DNA of 64,000 bases from Euglena gracilis (lineage: Eukaryota > Euglenida > Euglenophyceae > Euglenales): contig CP154954.1 of assembly GCA_039621445.1 (NCBI GenBank), positions 2,294,001 to 2,358,000 of the forward strand, given 5' to 3'. Each line of letters begins with the position of its first letter. Position 1 is the first letter of the stretch. The notes under the pieces were generated by a model. It did not search any database. It was not told where the DNA came from and saw only the letters and a program-made list of their open reading frames with translations. Of the stretch, positions 50,105 to 61,075 are shown one piece after another. The position numbers were made by a program, and so were the translations under genes.

Positions 50105-51000
50105 CTTTCACAGGCAGGCTTTCCCCCTGATTTTGAAAGATTGGGGAAAGTCTGTGTCTGCAATGGGGAGGTACATGTATAGCTGGGGGGTTTGGCTTGA
50201 TTACCTTCTGGGGGGCCCTTGTGTAGCCAATCTTGGGCCTCCCCCCCAAGGGCTGGTGTGATCTTGAATGCATTGGCCTCCAATGGCCACTTGATTTTGA
50301 TTGAAATGGCCTCCATTGGCCTTGAAATCTTGATGCTGCTCCTGGCCTCCAGTGGCCTTTTGCATATAATGGCCTCCATTGGCCTTGATATTTCGATGCT
50401 TCCCCTGGCCCCCGTTGGCCTCTTGCACATAATGGCCTCCATTGGCCTTCCCCTGAAGGGGGGGTTGCTTGCCTGGATGTGCAGCTCCTGAGGGGTTTGT
50501 GTTTGAGGGAGCTGTGGGGTAAGTTGGACATACCTTTCCCCCATGGGAGCTTCCCAGGTTTGGACACAGGCTGCCATAGCCTTGCTCCTGGGCCCACTGC
50601 CCTCTTGGATGATGGCTTCCATAGCCATGATTCTGGGCCCCAGGCCCTGTCCAATGATGGCTGCCATAGCCTTGACTTTGATTTGAATCCTTTGGATTGA
50701 GACTGCCATAGCCTTTGCTTTTTCCCCTGAAAGGGGAGGAACTGAGAAAAAGGGGTGGAGTCTGTTGGACCTGTGATGGTGGTCCCCCTCTGTCGTCTCT
50801 TCCTGACCACAGTTGTCCATGGTCCATGGCCATCATTGTTAGTGGGGGGGTCAAATCTCTGAAGCGTTGGGGGGTGGGGGGGTTGCGATGGCCACGGACT
50901 GACGAGCTGTTGCCGCCCCTCCAGCTGCTGCAGCTGCTGCTGTGTCTCCACCTTCCCCCAGCTTCAGTTGGCTTCTTGGAAGTCCGTTGAAGTTCTTCTT
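50105..51000 (-). CDS. DIRS Gag-like low-complexity ORF
   Basis: Open in all three - frames because of a repeated unit of about 48 bp (ANGGHYMQKATGGQEQHQDF / GQWRPLYAKGHWRPG in two readings). Basic, Gln/Gly/Trp-rich, a probable nucleic-acid-binding Gag. Which frame is used could not be decided. Confidence 0.55.
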
Positions 51001-51415
51001 GAAATTCAAAGGTTCTTTGAAATTCATTCTTCATGGAAGTCTCGTTGTTGATCTTCGAAAAGTTGAATTCTTCCGTTAGGTAGTTGAAGTTCCGAAAATT
51101 TTCGTCCACTTGAGTCGTAGAAGTAAAATTCTTTCTCCTTGAGGTCGAAGGGCAGAAATAGGAATCAGCCAACTCCGGCAACAAAAAGCAGTAAGAAGCA
51201 CCCCCCGCGCACGCACAAACACACCAGAACAGAGCAGCCGGCAAGGAAAGCAGGACCTCACCATCTCGCAGTGCGGAGCCCGAGTGGTCGTGCTTCGCCC
51301 TCGGTGTCCCTTCCTCCCCGGTCGGTTTGCCTCGAGGGAGTACGAAAGCCCGATTGTCGACTCGGATCAGCACGTACCCAAAAACCCAAGGGCCATGCAG
51401 TGAGCCATCAGGCAA

Positions 51416-51720
51416 TCGGCCGAGTCGATCGGGTTACTCGCAAAAATACCCCTGCGCGCGGCATTCGCGGTCGCATTCGCCGGAACGCGGATTTAAGGCC
51501 GTTAAAACGCTCCGGTAAGGAAGTGGGCGATTTCGGCAGAAGTTAGGGTTTCGGACCCGTTAAGGCAAGCGGCACACCTCTCCCAAAAATTAGGGTACAT
51601 TGGGGCAATTTTACGCAAAATGAATTCTCAAAAAAACCTTCCCAGACGGGGACCCTAATTTCTGACCTAACTTGTCACGCCGATCCTAACTAACAGCAGA
51701 ACACTAACCCTATTACACCT
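51416..51720. other. Unassigned DNA right of the DIRS element
   Basis: GC-rich start, then short CTAACCC-like motifs near 51.65-51.72 kb. No gene recognised. Confidence 0.4.
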
Positions 51721-51780
51721 ATTAACCCACACACATCCACATACACATTAACATATACATCTCTATAAACACATCCATAT

Positions 51781-51881
<101 letters not shown>

Positions 51882-52594
51882 GTTACACCGGCGCATTCAC
51901 AAAAGCCTTTGCTGGATGAGGGTAGATTATGGAAAATGAATGGTGACACATGCATCGACCGATATACTATCCGCCTTAGAACATTCATTGCGGCGCAGCG
52001 TAAAACGTTAATGGTGAACGTGCATCCACCAGCGGTGGATGGTGTCTGCGACTGCAGGGTTTGGGCTCAAGTTCGGACCCCACCACAGCTCCTTCTGACC
52101 TGACGCTCGGGCAATGGGTGTTATTTCCCCTCCCCCCGAGACGGTTGAGACCTGACAAGTCAGCCGTTTTGCATCCTTGTGGTGAAGTTTCCAACGCAAC
52201 AAACCAGGTGGTGGTGCCAAAAAGAGGGGTGCTGTTTTTCGTAGGCTTAAAGCAGGTGCTTATCGAAGCTGGAGGAGAACAACAAACTGACTGACGACCT
52301 AGGAACCCCCTTGCAGGAGGAGGGGTTCAGCTCCTTCTCTGATTGATCAGCCCCCAGCCCCCGGGGGTGTCCTCTGAACTAAAGTTGGGGCCAGCCCCAG
52401 CCCAACAAAGAAAGCCGGCATGGCCCGGGGGAAAAAATTCAAATATTTTTAAAAAAATATTCAAATATTCTGTTTGCCTGAACTCCCCCCCGGAACCCCC
52501 CGGGGGGGGGGCGGGGGGGGGGCAGGGCAGAACAGGAAAGCCTGGTGGGGGGGTCGACCCCCACCCGGGAGGTGGGGGGGTGGTCGCCCCCCAC

Positions 52595-52941
52595 CAGGGT
52601 TTGATATAAGGGCAGGTGGGGGGGGGTGGTCCGGACCCCCCCCCCCCTGCGGGCCAGGAGGGGGGGAACACCCCCCCCACCTAAATAGTGGCGCGGTCCG
52701 GGTGACCAAAAATTTTTGACCCCCCAAAACGACCAAAAGTGCCTTTTTGGGCACTTTTTGGGCAAAAATTTGCCAAAAATGCAAAAAAATTTTCGGCGCA
52801 AAGCGCCGGAGGAAAAAATTGACCCTTTTTGGGGGGCCCCGGGTGCCCCCCAGGGTCGGTCCGGACCCCCCGGGCAGGGGGGGGGGTCCGGACCCCCCCT
52901 GCGGGCCGGGGGGGGGGGGGACACCCTTATATCAAACCCTG
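52595..52941. mobile_element. TIR element, CAGGGTTTGATATAAGG type (347 bp)
   Basis: CAGGGTTTGATATAAGG on the left, CCTTATATCAAACCCTG on the right. Flanks CCCCCCAC and CCCCTCAC agree in 7 of 8 bases, consistent with an 8-bp target duplication. Internal GCGCAAAGCGCC hairpin near 52796 recalls family 1. Confidence 0.8.
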
Positions 52942-52944
52942 CCC

Positions 52945-53700
52945 CTCACCCAACAAAGCATTTTCACCAATTTTGGGAAAACGGGAATTTTTTTGAAATT
53001 TTTTTGAAATTTTTTTTGAAAAATGAACCCAAAATACATGATGATGACGATGATGATTTTTTGATGGAAAAGCACATTTCTTCACAAAAAACACTCAAAA
53101 ATTTCAGATTTAAAAATTCGTAGTTTTTAGGAGGGGGGTAAAAATGACCAAATCAAATTTTACTGAAATTTTTTCTCTTGGAATTTTTGGGGTTTCAACG
53201 GCATTTTTCTTGCTTCAAAAACCCCTCAAAATCAAAATTTTGAAAAAATATTGAAACTTTGGAAGGTGTGAAAAAATGGGGTTTGGGGGATTATTGGGGG
53301 ACCTCCTATATGGGTCCCAAAATGGGTCAAAAAAAAACACCCGGCACCGAAAGAGGCGGGATACATTTTTGGGGTCCGAAAAATTGGCGCTCCCGAAAAT
53401 ACGAGAAGAGGTGGTGGGGGGGTGGTCGACCCTCCCCCCCCATCACCTTAGCTGTTTGGCCGAAACCCGTTCTGCCCTGGGGAGGGGGGAAAAAGTGCTG
53501 GCTGGACCCTTCCAGCAGCACCTTTTTCCCCAGCGAGCATCGTTTTCCAGCCAGCAACCCTGGTTGGGTCGGAACCCCCGGCGCCATTTTGGGTGTCTGG
53601 AACTGTTGGGGTTGGTTCCAGAGAGCTTCTTTGTGGTGCCGGGGCTCCAGCTGGGAGCTGCTGGCGGTAAAAAAGCGCTGGCTGGCTGGACCCCCCCGAG
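52945..53700. other. Intergenic or intronic DNA with repeats
   Basis: A short ATGATG run (53038-53058) and CTGGCTGG units near 53490 and 53670-53690 like those at 30.7 kb. No supportable exon. Confidence 0.4.
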
Positions 53701-53769
53701 GATGTCAGCCCCCAGGCTTTAGAACCCCCCTAGACCTCTAGACCCAGACCTAGACCCTGGGCCCCGGTC

Positions 53770-53905
53770 CCCAGACCCTGGCCCAGCGGCTCGCTGTAGT
53801 ACGGCCGGGCAGCTGCGAGGACGTCGCCGCAAATTTGCAGCGGCGGCCGCGCGGTGCGGTTGGCCCCGCCAGGGTCGGGCGGGGGGATGTGGCCAGGCAC
53901 CTATG
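53770..53905 (-). CDS. Possible exon, function unknown
   Basis: On -, CCATAG is followed by a GC-rich open frame VPGHIPPPDPGGANRTARPP then LQICGDVLAAARPYYSEPL. Its left edge touches a TCGGCC decamer array. It could be a downstream exon of the - strand gene seen at 57.8-63 kb, but there is no homology to prove it. Confidence 0.35.
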
Positions 53906-53927
53906 GTCACTTCCCATTTTGGTGCCC

Positions 53928-54014
53928 TGGTCGGCCCTGGTCGGCCCTGGTCGGCCCTGGTCGGCCCTGGTCGGCCCTGGTCGGCCCTGGTCGGCAAATA
54001 GTCGGCCATAGGTG
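53928..54014. repeat. TCGGCCCTGG decamer array 1
   Basis: About seven tandem copies ending TCGGCCATAGGTG. The array is bracketed by CACCTATGG (53902) and CCATAGGTG (54006), a short inverted pair. Confidence 0.9.
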
Positions 54015-54458
54015 GGGGTATCGTCACAGAAAAAAGATTGTGAAAAATGACCCAAAATTACCAAAAGGGCGTAAAATGGCCAAAATGCCATAAAATATGC
54101 TCACATTGACCCAAATTAGCCCAATATTTGCCAAATCAGTGACAAATGGCCCCCCAAGTTAGCAAAAACTGATCCGTAATGGCCAAAATGGGTGTAAAAC
54201 TGGAGATTTGTGGGGAAATTATCCAAAAATGGGTTGGGCTCTTCAAAATATACAATATACTGGCACAAAATGCTCAAAAATGGTCAAATTGGACCAAAAA
54301 GAGACCAAAAAAATGGGCAAAATAACAAAAAGTGGCCAAAAGCGGCCAAAAGTAGCCAAAAGTGACAACATGAGCCAGACGAGCCAGAAAAATCTCAAAA
54401 TCTGGGATAAAATTCCTCATTCTCGCTGAAAAATTGACATCAATCAGAAAAAAAGTTG

Positions 54459-54500
54459 CACGGTCGGCTGCGGTCGGCTGCGGTCGGCTGCGGTCGGCAA
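54459..54500. repeat. TCGGCTGCGG decamer array 2
   Basis: Four copies of a decamer variant, followed by CAACCCACCTATG. Confidence 0.9.
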
Positions 54501-54667
54501 CCCACCTATGACAGTCCTGAAACCCGCGGTAACCCGCGGTCGATGCTGCCGGGCCAGCATCGTCCTGCATCGCCCAGCACCGCCCAGCATCATCAAAGGA
54601 GCTTTGTTCAGAGGGAAAGCTGCCTAAGTCCTTCATCCATTCCCCTTCGGTCGGCCAATCACATGCA

Positions 54668-54815
54668 AGTCGGCCCTGGTCGGCCCTGGTCGGCCCTGGT
54701 CGGCCCTGGTCGGCCCTGGTCGGAACCCCCACCTACGGGGGTCCTGAAAACCATAGTCGGCCCTGGTCGGCCCTGGTCGGCCCTGGTCGGCCCTGGTCGG
54801 CCCTGGTCGGCCATA
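54668..54815. repeat. TCGGCCCTGG decamer arrays 3 and 4
   Basis: Five copies, a short spacer with CCCACCTACGGGGG, then about six more copies closing with TCGGCCATAGGTGCCTGG. Confidence 0.9.
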
Positions 54816-54895
54816 GGTGCCTGGATGTGGCTGGGGGCGGGCCCCCCCAGCACGTGCTGGAGCAGCTTCCGGCCAGGCGGGATTGGCCAGGTTGG
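54816..54895 (-). CDS. Possible exon, function unknown
   Basis: On - a frame reads WPIPPGRKLLQHVLGGPAPS then HIQ, ending against the decamer array. High GC and open, but without clear splice sites. Confidence 0.25.
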
Positions 54896-54961
54896 GGGGA
54901 GGGGGCGGGGAAAAGAAAGCGCGAGGAAACGTTCTGGGCGGTAACTCGCCACCCATTCGTC

Positions 54962-55058
54962 ACGTGTGTGCGCATGTGCACACATGTGCACATGTGCGCA
55001 TGCGCGGCACGCGTTAATGCGTGCGCACACGTGCGTGCGTGCGTGCGTGCGCGTTATA
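54962..55058. repeat. Alternating purine-pyrimidine (CACATG/GTGCG) tract
   Basis: CATGTGCACA and GTGCGTGCGT units, strongly self-complementary, with Z-DNA potential. Confidence 0.85.
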
Positions 55059-55105
55059 ATGTTGTGCTGCCCTGCAGGCTGTTGTGCCTCCTGTGGCCAG
55101 ATGGG

Positions 55106-55404
55106 AAGGGTATTAAACGAGTGGGGAGGGGGGGTGGTCTGGTCTGGACACCCCTCCCCGGGGGGAGGGGTGGGTCGGACCCCCCTGTCAAAAAAATTTC
55201 TTTCGGCCTGCCAAAATCGCGTTTTTACGCACTTTTCTCGAAAAACTGCGGCAAAACACACACCAAAATTATCACCTTCACTAGTGAGCAGTGCCGGAAT
55301 TTTTTTGGGGTTCTCGGGGGGTCCCGACCCCCCCCCCCGTCCGAAGGGGGGCACGAGGGGGAGGGGGTGGACCCCCGCAAAACCACCGCTCACTTCATAC
55401 CCTG
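55106..55404. mobile_element. TIR element, AGGGTAT(T/G)AA type (299 bp)
   Basis: Left AAGGGTATTAAACGAGTGG, right CCGCTCACTTCATACCCTG. Flanks CAGATGGG and CTGATGGG match in 7 of 8. On - it begins directly after a coding-like segment. Confidence 0.7.
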
Positions 55405-55494
55405 CTGATGGGCTCATCGCCAAATCAGCCTGCTTGGGACGGAAATGGTCCCGAGTGCAGGAAGCTGCATAAAGGTCGAGCCCAGGCTTCATTT
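55405..55494 (-). CDS. Possible exon ending at a TIR element
   Basis: On - the frame GLDLYAASCTRDHFRPKQAD then LAMSPSAG runs to the element, and GTATGA just inside the element end is a good donor. No homology known. Confidence 0.35.
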
Positions 55495-56039
55495 TTGAGA
55501 CCTCCCAGGGGGTGTGCTCCACAGGTTTCACGGGTTTGCACGGGATCCAATGAAAATCCGAATGACAAGATAATAAAGCAATGTTTTTATAATTTGAAAA
55601 AATTATAAATAAAAAAGTAAATATTTACTGACATTTGAATCATAAGAACAAGAAAAAATATGATAAATATAAGAAAAGAACAATACAATAAAAGATAATA
55701 CAAATTCCATTTTCTTTTCAACCTTCTCTTCATAAATCCTGGGGTTCTGGGATAAGGAAAACTCCCCCAAAACCACATCCCCAGCACCTTCCTGGGACCC
55801 CAGACCCCTGGCGTGGGGCCCTTCCCCCCCAGCAGTCCCACAGGTGGTCCCGGGGGCTTTCCAGTCAAAACGAGGCCTGGTCGAACCCGCAGTTGAACAC
55901 GGAATACCCACACTGAAACCCCAGGTCCCTTGGCTTCAGGTCGCCACTCCCGATTGCCAGGGCTTCGGCTCGGCGCCGGCCGCCCAGCGGTCCGCCGTTG
56001 TATTTTCTGAGCTCAGGGCTGACATTGGAATCAGGCATT

Positions 56040-56078
56040 TTATTATTATCATTATTATCATTATCATCATCATCATCA

Positions 56079-56152
<74 letters not shown>

Positions 56153-56195
56153 GTTATTATTATTAATATTATTACTAATATTATTAATATCGTCG

Positions 56196-56253
<58 letters not shown>

Positions 56254-56286
56254 TGTTATTTATTAATTATTATTATTATTATTGTT
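56040..56286. repeat. (ATT)n/(ATC)n microsatellite
   Basis: About 250 bp of ATT and ATC trinucleotides in blocks. Poly-Ile, Ser, Leu and Met frames are artefacts. Confidence 0.97.
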
Positions 56287-56779
56287 ATTAATGATCCATA
56301 TTATTTTCTAATTTTTTTGGGTGCCTTGAAAAAACTTATAAATGCCTGAAAATGCCCAATTCTTCATTGCCAAAACGCCTTAAAATGCCTTAAAAATTTG
56401 GGCTGGAGGAATTTTTTTCCAACCAAGAAAAAATGAAAAGTGCAAAAATCTCCAGGAAAAACACCTTATTTCTGGCATGGCTGGAGCATTGTCTACTTAA
56501 CCAAAACTCAAAAAATGTGGGTTTTGACTCTTTTGGTTTTGGGCGAACGTGCAAAATCAAAAATGTTGGTTCGCTGCCTGGACAGCCCCTGGACCGCCCT
56601 GGAAAATAGCGCCTTCAAATACCTTAAACTGCCTTAAAATGCCTTAAAAATCCTTAAAATGCCTTAACTTGCCTTCTAAATTGTTTTTTTTTTGCCTGAA
56701 CTTGGGGATCATGCGTGTTTGGAATGATCCCCATCCCAAGTCACTTGGGAGAGTCTGGTCAGGTGGCGGAGGGGGGGGG

Positions 56780-57400
56780 GCTGCCCTCCCCAGTGTTCCA
56801 TCGTCCATCAGCAGGCAGCCGGAGACCCGTGAACGCCGATGCAGGTCATGCGGGGAACTCAACGGGCACCCATTCTCGTGGATTTCTGCCAGTGCCAGGA
56901 GTTTTTTTTTAAGACCGGGGGGGGGGGGAGGGGGTGCCCCCCACCCCCCTCCCTGGGGGGGGCCCCCCGGCGGGGGGGAGGGGGTCCTGGGGGACCCACA
57001 AAAAATGGCCGAAAAATCGCGAAAAGTGCTAAAAATAGAATTTTTTCGGCGCCCGCGGCGCCGAAAAGTATATCCCACCGCCCTCCGGGGGGGACCCCCC
57101 CTGGGGGGGGGAGGGGGTCCGGCGGACCCACCCACCCGAAGCCCCCACCCCCCCCCCCGGGGGTCCAAACTTAAAAAAAACCCTGGCCAGGACCCTGGCA
57201 ACTTCCTGGCCGGACAACGGGGCAGCAGGTTTTTGGGCTTTTGGCATCGTTTGGGCCACGACAGTTGCCCAGAGTGGATGGCAAAAAGGCCGTCCACTCT
57301 GTGTGGCTGGATGGCCGCTGACCCGGCAACAACCCGGTCGTCCAATCCCCAGGCCACAAACTTCAAATGTGGAGCGATGGTCGTTACCAGGGTCTGCTGA
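56780..57400 (-). pseudogene. Unknown open frame split by TIR element copy E
   Basis: On -, the segment ending QEVARVLA lies right of the element, and EIHENGCPLSSPHDLHRRSR then VSGCLLMDDGTLG lies left of it. Removing the element plus one 8-bp duplication (298 bp) joins them in frame. This is either an intron-like insertion or a disrupted gene. I do not recognise the protein. Confidence 0.35.
56896..57185. mobile_element. TIR element family 1, copy E (290 bp)
   Basis: CAGGAGTTTTTTTTTAAGAC on the left and CTTAAAAAAAACCCTG on the right. Flanks GCCAGTGC and GCCAGGAC agree in 6 of 8. Central hairpin TTTTCGGCGCCCGCGGCGCCGAAAA at 57041-57068. Very similar to copy A. Confidence 0.85.
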
Positions 57401-57681
57401 CCAATGATTCTTAAGCTGGAGGGCTGGACCAGGGAAGGCAGAACGGGAAGGCCTGGTTGGGGGGTTGTTGACCCCCCCCCCCCCCCCGGGAGTCGGATCT
57501 GGGCGCCTTGAAAATGCTGCCCAAGCAGGCACCCCCCACCCCATCTGGGGTGGGGTCAGCCTCGCCTGGGATTTCAGCCTGATTTCGACGAGAAAAAATA
57601 TTGGAGAACACTTTTTTTTTGACGCAGAATCAGAATAATAGCTCACCCCCCAAATCAAAATTGTCGGGACAATATTAACTA

Positions 57682-57838
57682 CCCCTCCCCCCGGGAAACT
57701 GTCACCTGACAGGTTGGCCAGTACCGGGGACCCTGACAACTTCCTATACTGACAGGTTGGCCGGTACCGGGGACCCTGACAGTTTCCCGGGCGGGACCCT
57801 GACAGGTTCTCGGGCATGACAGTTTCCCGGGGGGGTGG
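57682..57838. repeat. GGGAAACTGTCA inverted ends with GGTACCGGGGACCCTGACA repeats
   Basis: CCCCGGGAAACTGTCA on the left and TGACAGTTTCCCGGGG on the right enclose two to three copies of a unit containing TGACAGGTTGGCC and GTACCGGGGACCCTGACA. It lies next to the glycosyltransferase-like exon. Confidence 0.8.
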
Positions 57839-57849
57839 GGGTAGGTAGT

Positions 57850-58020
57850 CCCCGGGGAGGGTGGGCGCCTGGCCGCGATGGCCCCGTTGCGGTGGGTGTT
57901 CAGCACGAAGAACTCCGCGGCGCTGGCGTTGAAGCGGTCCGCCAGGGGCGGCAGCTGCGCGACGTGGCGGCAGTCCGCCCACCAGAAGTTGCCGGAGTAG
58001 TGGTGGTTCGGGGCAGAGCT
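57850..58020 (-). CDS. Glycosyltransferase-like exon (HYSGNFWWA)
   Basis: On -, after AACAAG, the frame reads SSAPNHHYSGNFWWADCRHV, then AQLPPLADRFNASAAEFFVL and NTHRNGA. The H-Y-S-G-N-F-W-W-A block followed by Y/H-V-x-x-L and a later Glu-Phe/Trp is familiar from a family of nucleotide-sugar glycosyltransferase-like proteins of plants, algae and bacteria (recalled, not searched). The donor is not clear. Confidence 0.6.
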
Positions 58021-58044
58021 CTTGTTTTGGGGGGAGGTGCCGTG

Positions 58045-58228
58045 TGCTGGTGTGTGTTGTGTTGTGTGCGTGTGCGTATGCTTGCGACGTGTGTGTTTTG
58101 TGAGTGTTGTGTGTGTTGTGTGTGTTTGTGACATGTGTTTTGTGTGTGTGTGTGTTGTGCAGGTCGTGTGAATTTGTGATGCCAGTGTTTTGTGTGTAGG
58201 TGTTTGTGTGTTGTGGGCGGGTGGGTGT
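58045..58228. repeat. GT-rich imperfect microsatellite
   Basis: TGTGTGTT, GTGTGTG and related units immediately 5' (on -) of the glycosyltransferase-like exon. Confidence 0.9.
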
Positions 58229-58239
58229 GAAGGTGAGTG

Positions 58240-59470
58240 AGGTTGGAGCCGGCCCCCAATACCCACCCACAGCATCAAACAAGCGTTGGTAGGAGATATG
58301 GGATCACAAAATATTCCTGCGGCATTTTAGATCCCCGGTGCAAGTGGCACACCGCCAAGCAAAAGTCTTTGTCCAACTGGTGTCAAAAATCTTTCAGACA
58401 AGAAATTTGTCCCCCCCGAGAAGAACAAAACATGACAGAGAATGAAAAATCACAGCTTGGCCACATTACATTTTTTGTGTTTTGTTTTGCAAGTCTTCTG
58501 ACAGTTCACAAACCTCCAAATGCACACCCCCAGACCAAACCTGTAGCATCGTGACTGCGTATTGGTTGGTGGTTGACGCGGATGGCTTATATCGCAGACC
58601 CAACCCCACCCCTTCATTTCCCGAGGTTCCATGGAAGTGAGGGAACTCCTAATACTTTCGGCAAGAGGTGTCGATAGGGTTTGGACCCCAAATGACCACC
58701 AAAAGTCGTTCCCTTGAGACCACTCCGACCGGCTCTTCAAAAAAAAAGCTTCTGCTTTTGGATTGGGGAAAACCATTCCCCAATCAATTTCCACAAAATA
58801 TCTTTCCCAAAACTTTTTTTTGAAAAAAAATTGTCCCCAATTTATTTGCCATTAAATCAACCTTACACTTTTAAATCCATACGCAATTCCTCGGTAACAA
58901 AAACAGGGGAGTGTGTTGAAAACTTTTTGCCTCTTTAAAACTGGAGTATTTCGGATTTATTTAAAACATTTTCCCCTTTGGGGTTCCACAGAGGTGGCTG
59001 GGTGGATGCTGACCCATCCTCCTCCCGGGTGGCAAATACCAACCGCCTCAAAATGAAAAGGCTTTCATAAAGCCCTGCACTCCACCGCACAAATAGTGCT
59101 CTCCAAAACGCCTGAGGAACAGGCTTCTGCTTGAGGGCCTTGGGGGATCCACTGGCTCGCCATTTTGCTAGACACTGGAAAAACCGGCAGCTGCACCTCC
59201 CCTCCCGGCTGGAAAAAAGTTTTCTCCGGTGCTGTGTGACGAGGTTTAATGCTTTTTTTGGGCCAGTGGAAATCCTAATAAACCCTCACAGGGCTAGCCA
59301 GCTTTTCTCCAATGACCTCTGCGAAGCGCCGAAACAAATTGGACCCCAAAACAAACGTGGCAAACAATGCCCATTTCTGGCCATTTTGTGCCCCCCCCCC
59401 CTGCTGCGGACCCTTAAGCATAAGCCCGCCGAGGAATCAAAAAAAAAAGAGGGCGAGGGGTGTCTGCCTG
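58240..59470. other. Intron-like sequence
   Basis: No recognised feature. AT-rich with T/A runs at 58.74-58.85 kb. Confidence 0.4.
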
Positions 59471-59509
59471 GCACTCGTTCACCAACCCGCGGTGGCTGGG
59501 GGGGGGTGT

Positions 59510-59600
59510 GTGTACCAGTCCTCCGTCTCTCTGGCCGCTGACCCCCTCTGCCCCCCTGAACACCAAACCCTGGGCCTGGTTCTCGGCGCCGCACGCGAGG
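59510..59600 (+). CDS. Possible exon, strand uncertain
   Basis: A GC-rich open block with CAG before (59512-59519 region) and GTAGCC after: SSVSLAADPLCPPEHQTLGL then VLGAARE. The - strand is open too (GYLACGAENQAQGLVFRG), and since the neighbouring gene is on - that reading cannot be excluded. Confidence 0.25.
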
Positions 59601-59639
59601 TAGCCACCATGGATTCACTTAGTGACCCCGGGAGCCCTG

Positions 59640-60200
59640 GACTGGGGGCACTTTTCCCCGGGCCCAAACCCACCCCTGGGGGGGGCAGGGTTGTGGGGGA
59701 ATCTCCGAGGGGGGGGGTGGGGGGGACCCCCTCCGGAAGGGGGGGGGGGGTGGGGGGGACCCCCCCTCCTACCTCCAGTTTTCGGTCGCCGAAAATTTCG
59801 GCCACTTTTGGGGGGTCAAAAGGTCAATTTTTCTGAAACTTCTCAAAAAATGGTGGGTAATCAAAAGACATGTCCAATACCTAAATTGAAGCCCTTAAAA
59901 AGCCCTATCTAACAGTATTTTGATTTTCTGGCAACTCCCCACCTGTCCCGATTTATGGTCATTTTTGGCCATTTTGCCAAAATTTCACGTTGAGCCTCAA
60001 AAAAAGTCCTAAAATACACTCCCAGCGCGAAGCGCCGGAAATTTTTTTTGCCTCCGCAGAGGAGGAGGGGGGGGTGGGAGGGGACCCCCTTCCGAAACTA
60101 GGGGGGGAGTGGGCAGACCCCCCCCCCCTACCACCTTACCCCCCTAGGGGGAGGGTGGGGGGACCCCCCCCCACCACCTACCTCATGTCTGCGGAGCTTC
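59640..60200. repeat. G/C-run repeat block
   Basis: Successive G and C runs with CCGAAAATTTCGG (59782-59794) and GCGCGAAGCGCCGG (60024-60038) hairpins like those of TIR family 1. Individual elements were not delimited. Confidence 0.5.
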
Positions 60201-60732
60201 CCATACAACCCTGGGGGGGTGCTAAATGAATCTATGGTAGCCGCGCAGGAGGGCCCGTTCCAGGCCCCCCCTCCTGTCCGGGGTCCAAGCGGGGCTGAAG
60301 CGAACGGAATGGGGGCTGCTGGGCAGGCAGGGGGGAAACACAACGTGTACCCTCAAAAAAAAAACGACACAAAAAAAAAACGCAAAAAACCTGCAAAAAT
60401 GAAAATTTTGCCAAAACCCAAAAACACACACACACAAAAAAACGCAAAAAAACGCATTTGCTCCCCCCCGGGGGGGGGCAGGTCGCCTGGATGGCCCGCT
60501 TCCTTTCTTCGCATGCTTTGTCAGACCAGACGCGCATCGGGAGAAAACGCTGGGGAAAGCCCGCTGCAAAATCCGCACTTGGAATGGAGGCGGGAATGAT
60601 GCGAGGGACTTCCTTTGACGGGTATCAATTTTTTTGATTCTGCATTTGGCAAACACTCTGTGTTGGGGGTGAATGCATCTGGGCTTTGAAAAACGAGCAT
60701 GGAAGCCATACGAGTCGGCCCAAATCAAAGGG

Positions 60733-60835
60733 GAGGGTTAGGGTTAGGGTTCGGGTGAGGGTCAGGGTTAGGGATATGGTAAGGGTCAAGGTCAGGGTCA
60801 GGGTTAAGATTAGGATCTGGGTAAGGGTCACGGAA
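60733..60835. repeat. Degenerate TTAGGG-like tract
   Basis: GGGTTAGGGTTAGGGTTCGG and then GGGTCAGGGTTA, GGTCAAGG and GGGTAAGGG variants for about 100 bp. Interstitial telomere-like or a simple GGTCAG repeat. Confidence 0.8.
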
Positions 60836-60919
60836 TTTTGCCGATGGCGGTGGTGATTACCCGTGGAGGCCCTATGGGCCATCGTTGGTTTTTGAATGTG
60901 AGGTACCCAGTGGTACCCA

Positions 60920-61027
60920 TTACCATATATATATGTATGTATATGTATATATATGTATATATATTATATATAATATATATGTATGTATATATATATATAT
61001 ACATATATAAACAACAAATACATACAT

Positions 61028-61070
<43 letters not shown>

Positions 61071-61075
61071 TACAT
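60920..61075. repeat. (AT/GT)n and (GA)n microsatellites
   Basis: TATATATG-type units followed by AC and an exact GA run at 61038-61062. Confidence 0.95.

Larger units (their letters stand above)
48052..51415 (-). mobile_element. DIRS-type retrotransposon, 3'-truncated by the Ty3 element
   Basis: Read on -: leader near 51.4-51.0 kb with GCCGGAGTTGGCTGATTCC and CTCGGGCTCCGCACTGCGAG, Gag-like repeats, RT, a gapped RNase H, Dam-like domain and a tyrosine recombinase cut off at 48052. DIRS elements use a tyrosine recombinase in place of an integrase. Confidence 0.85.

Noticed and set aside
53928-54815. CRISPR-like repeat arrays
   Set aside because: Decamers directly abut with no unique spacers, and the DNA is eukaryotic.
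55844-56266. Poly-Ile/poly-Ser/poly-Leu frames
   Set aside because: ATT/ATC microsatellite.
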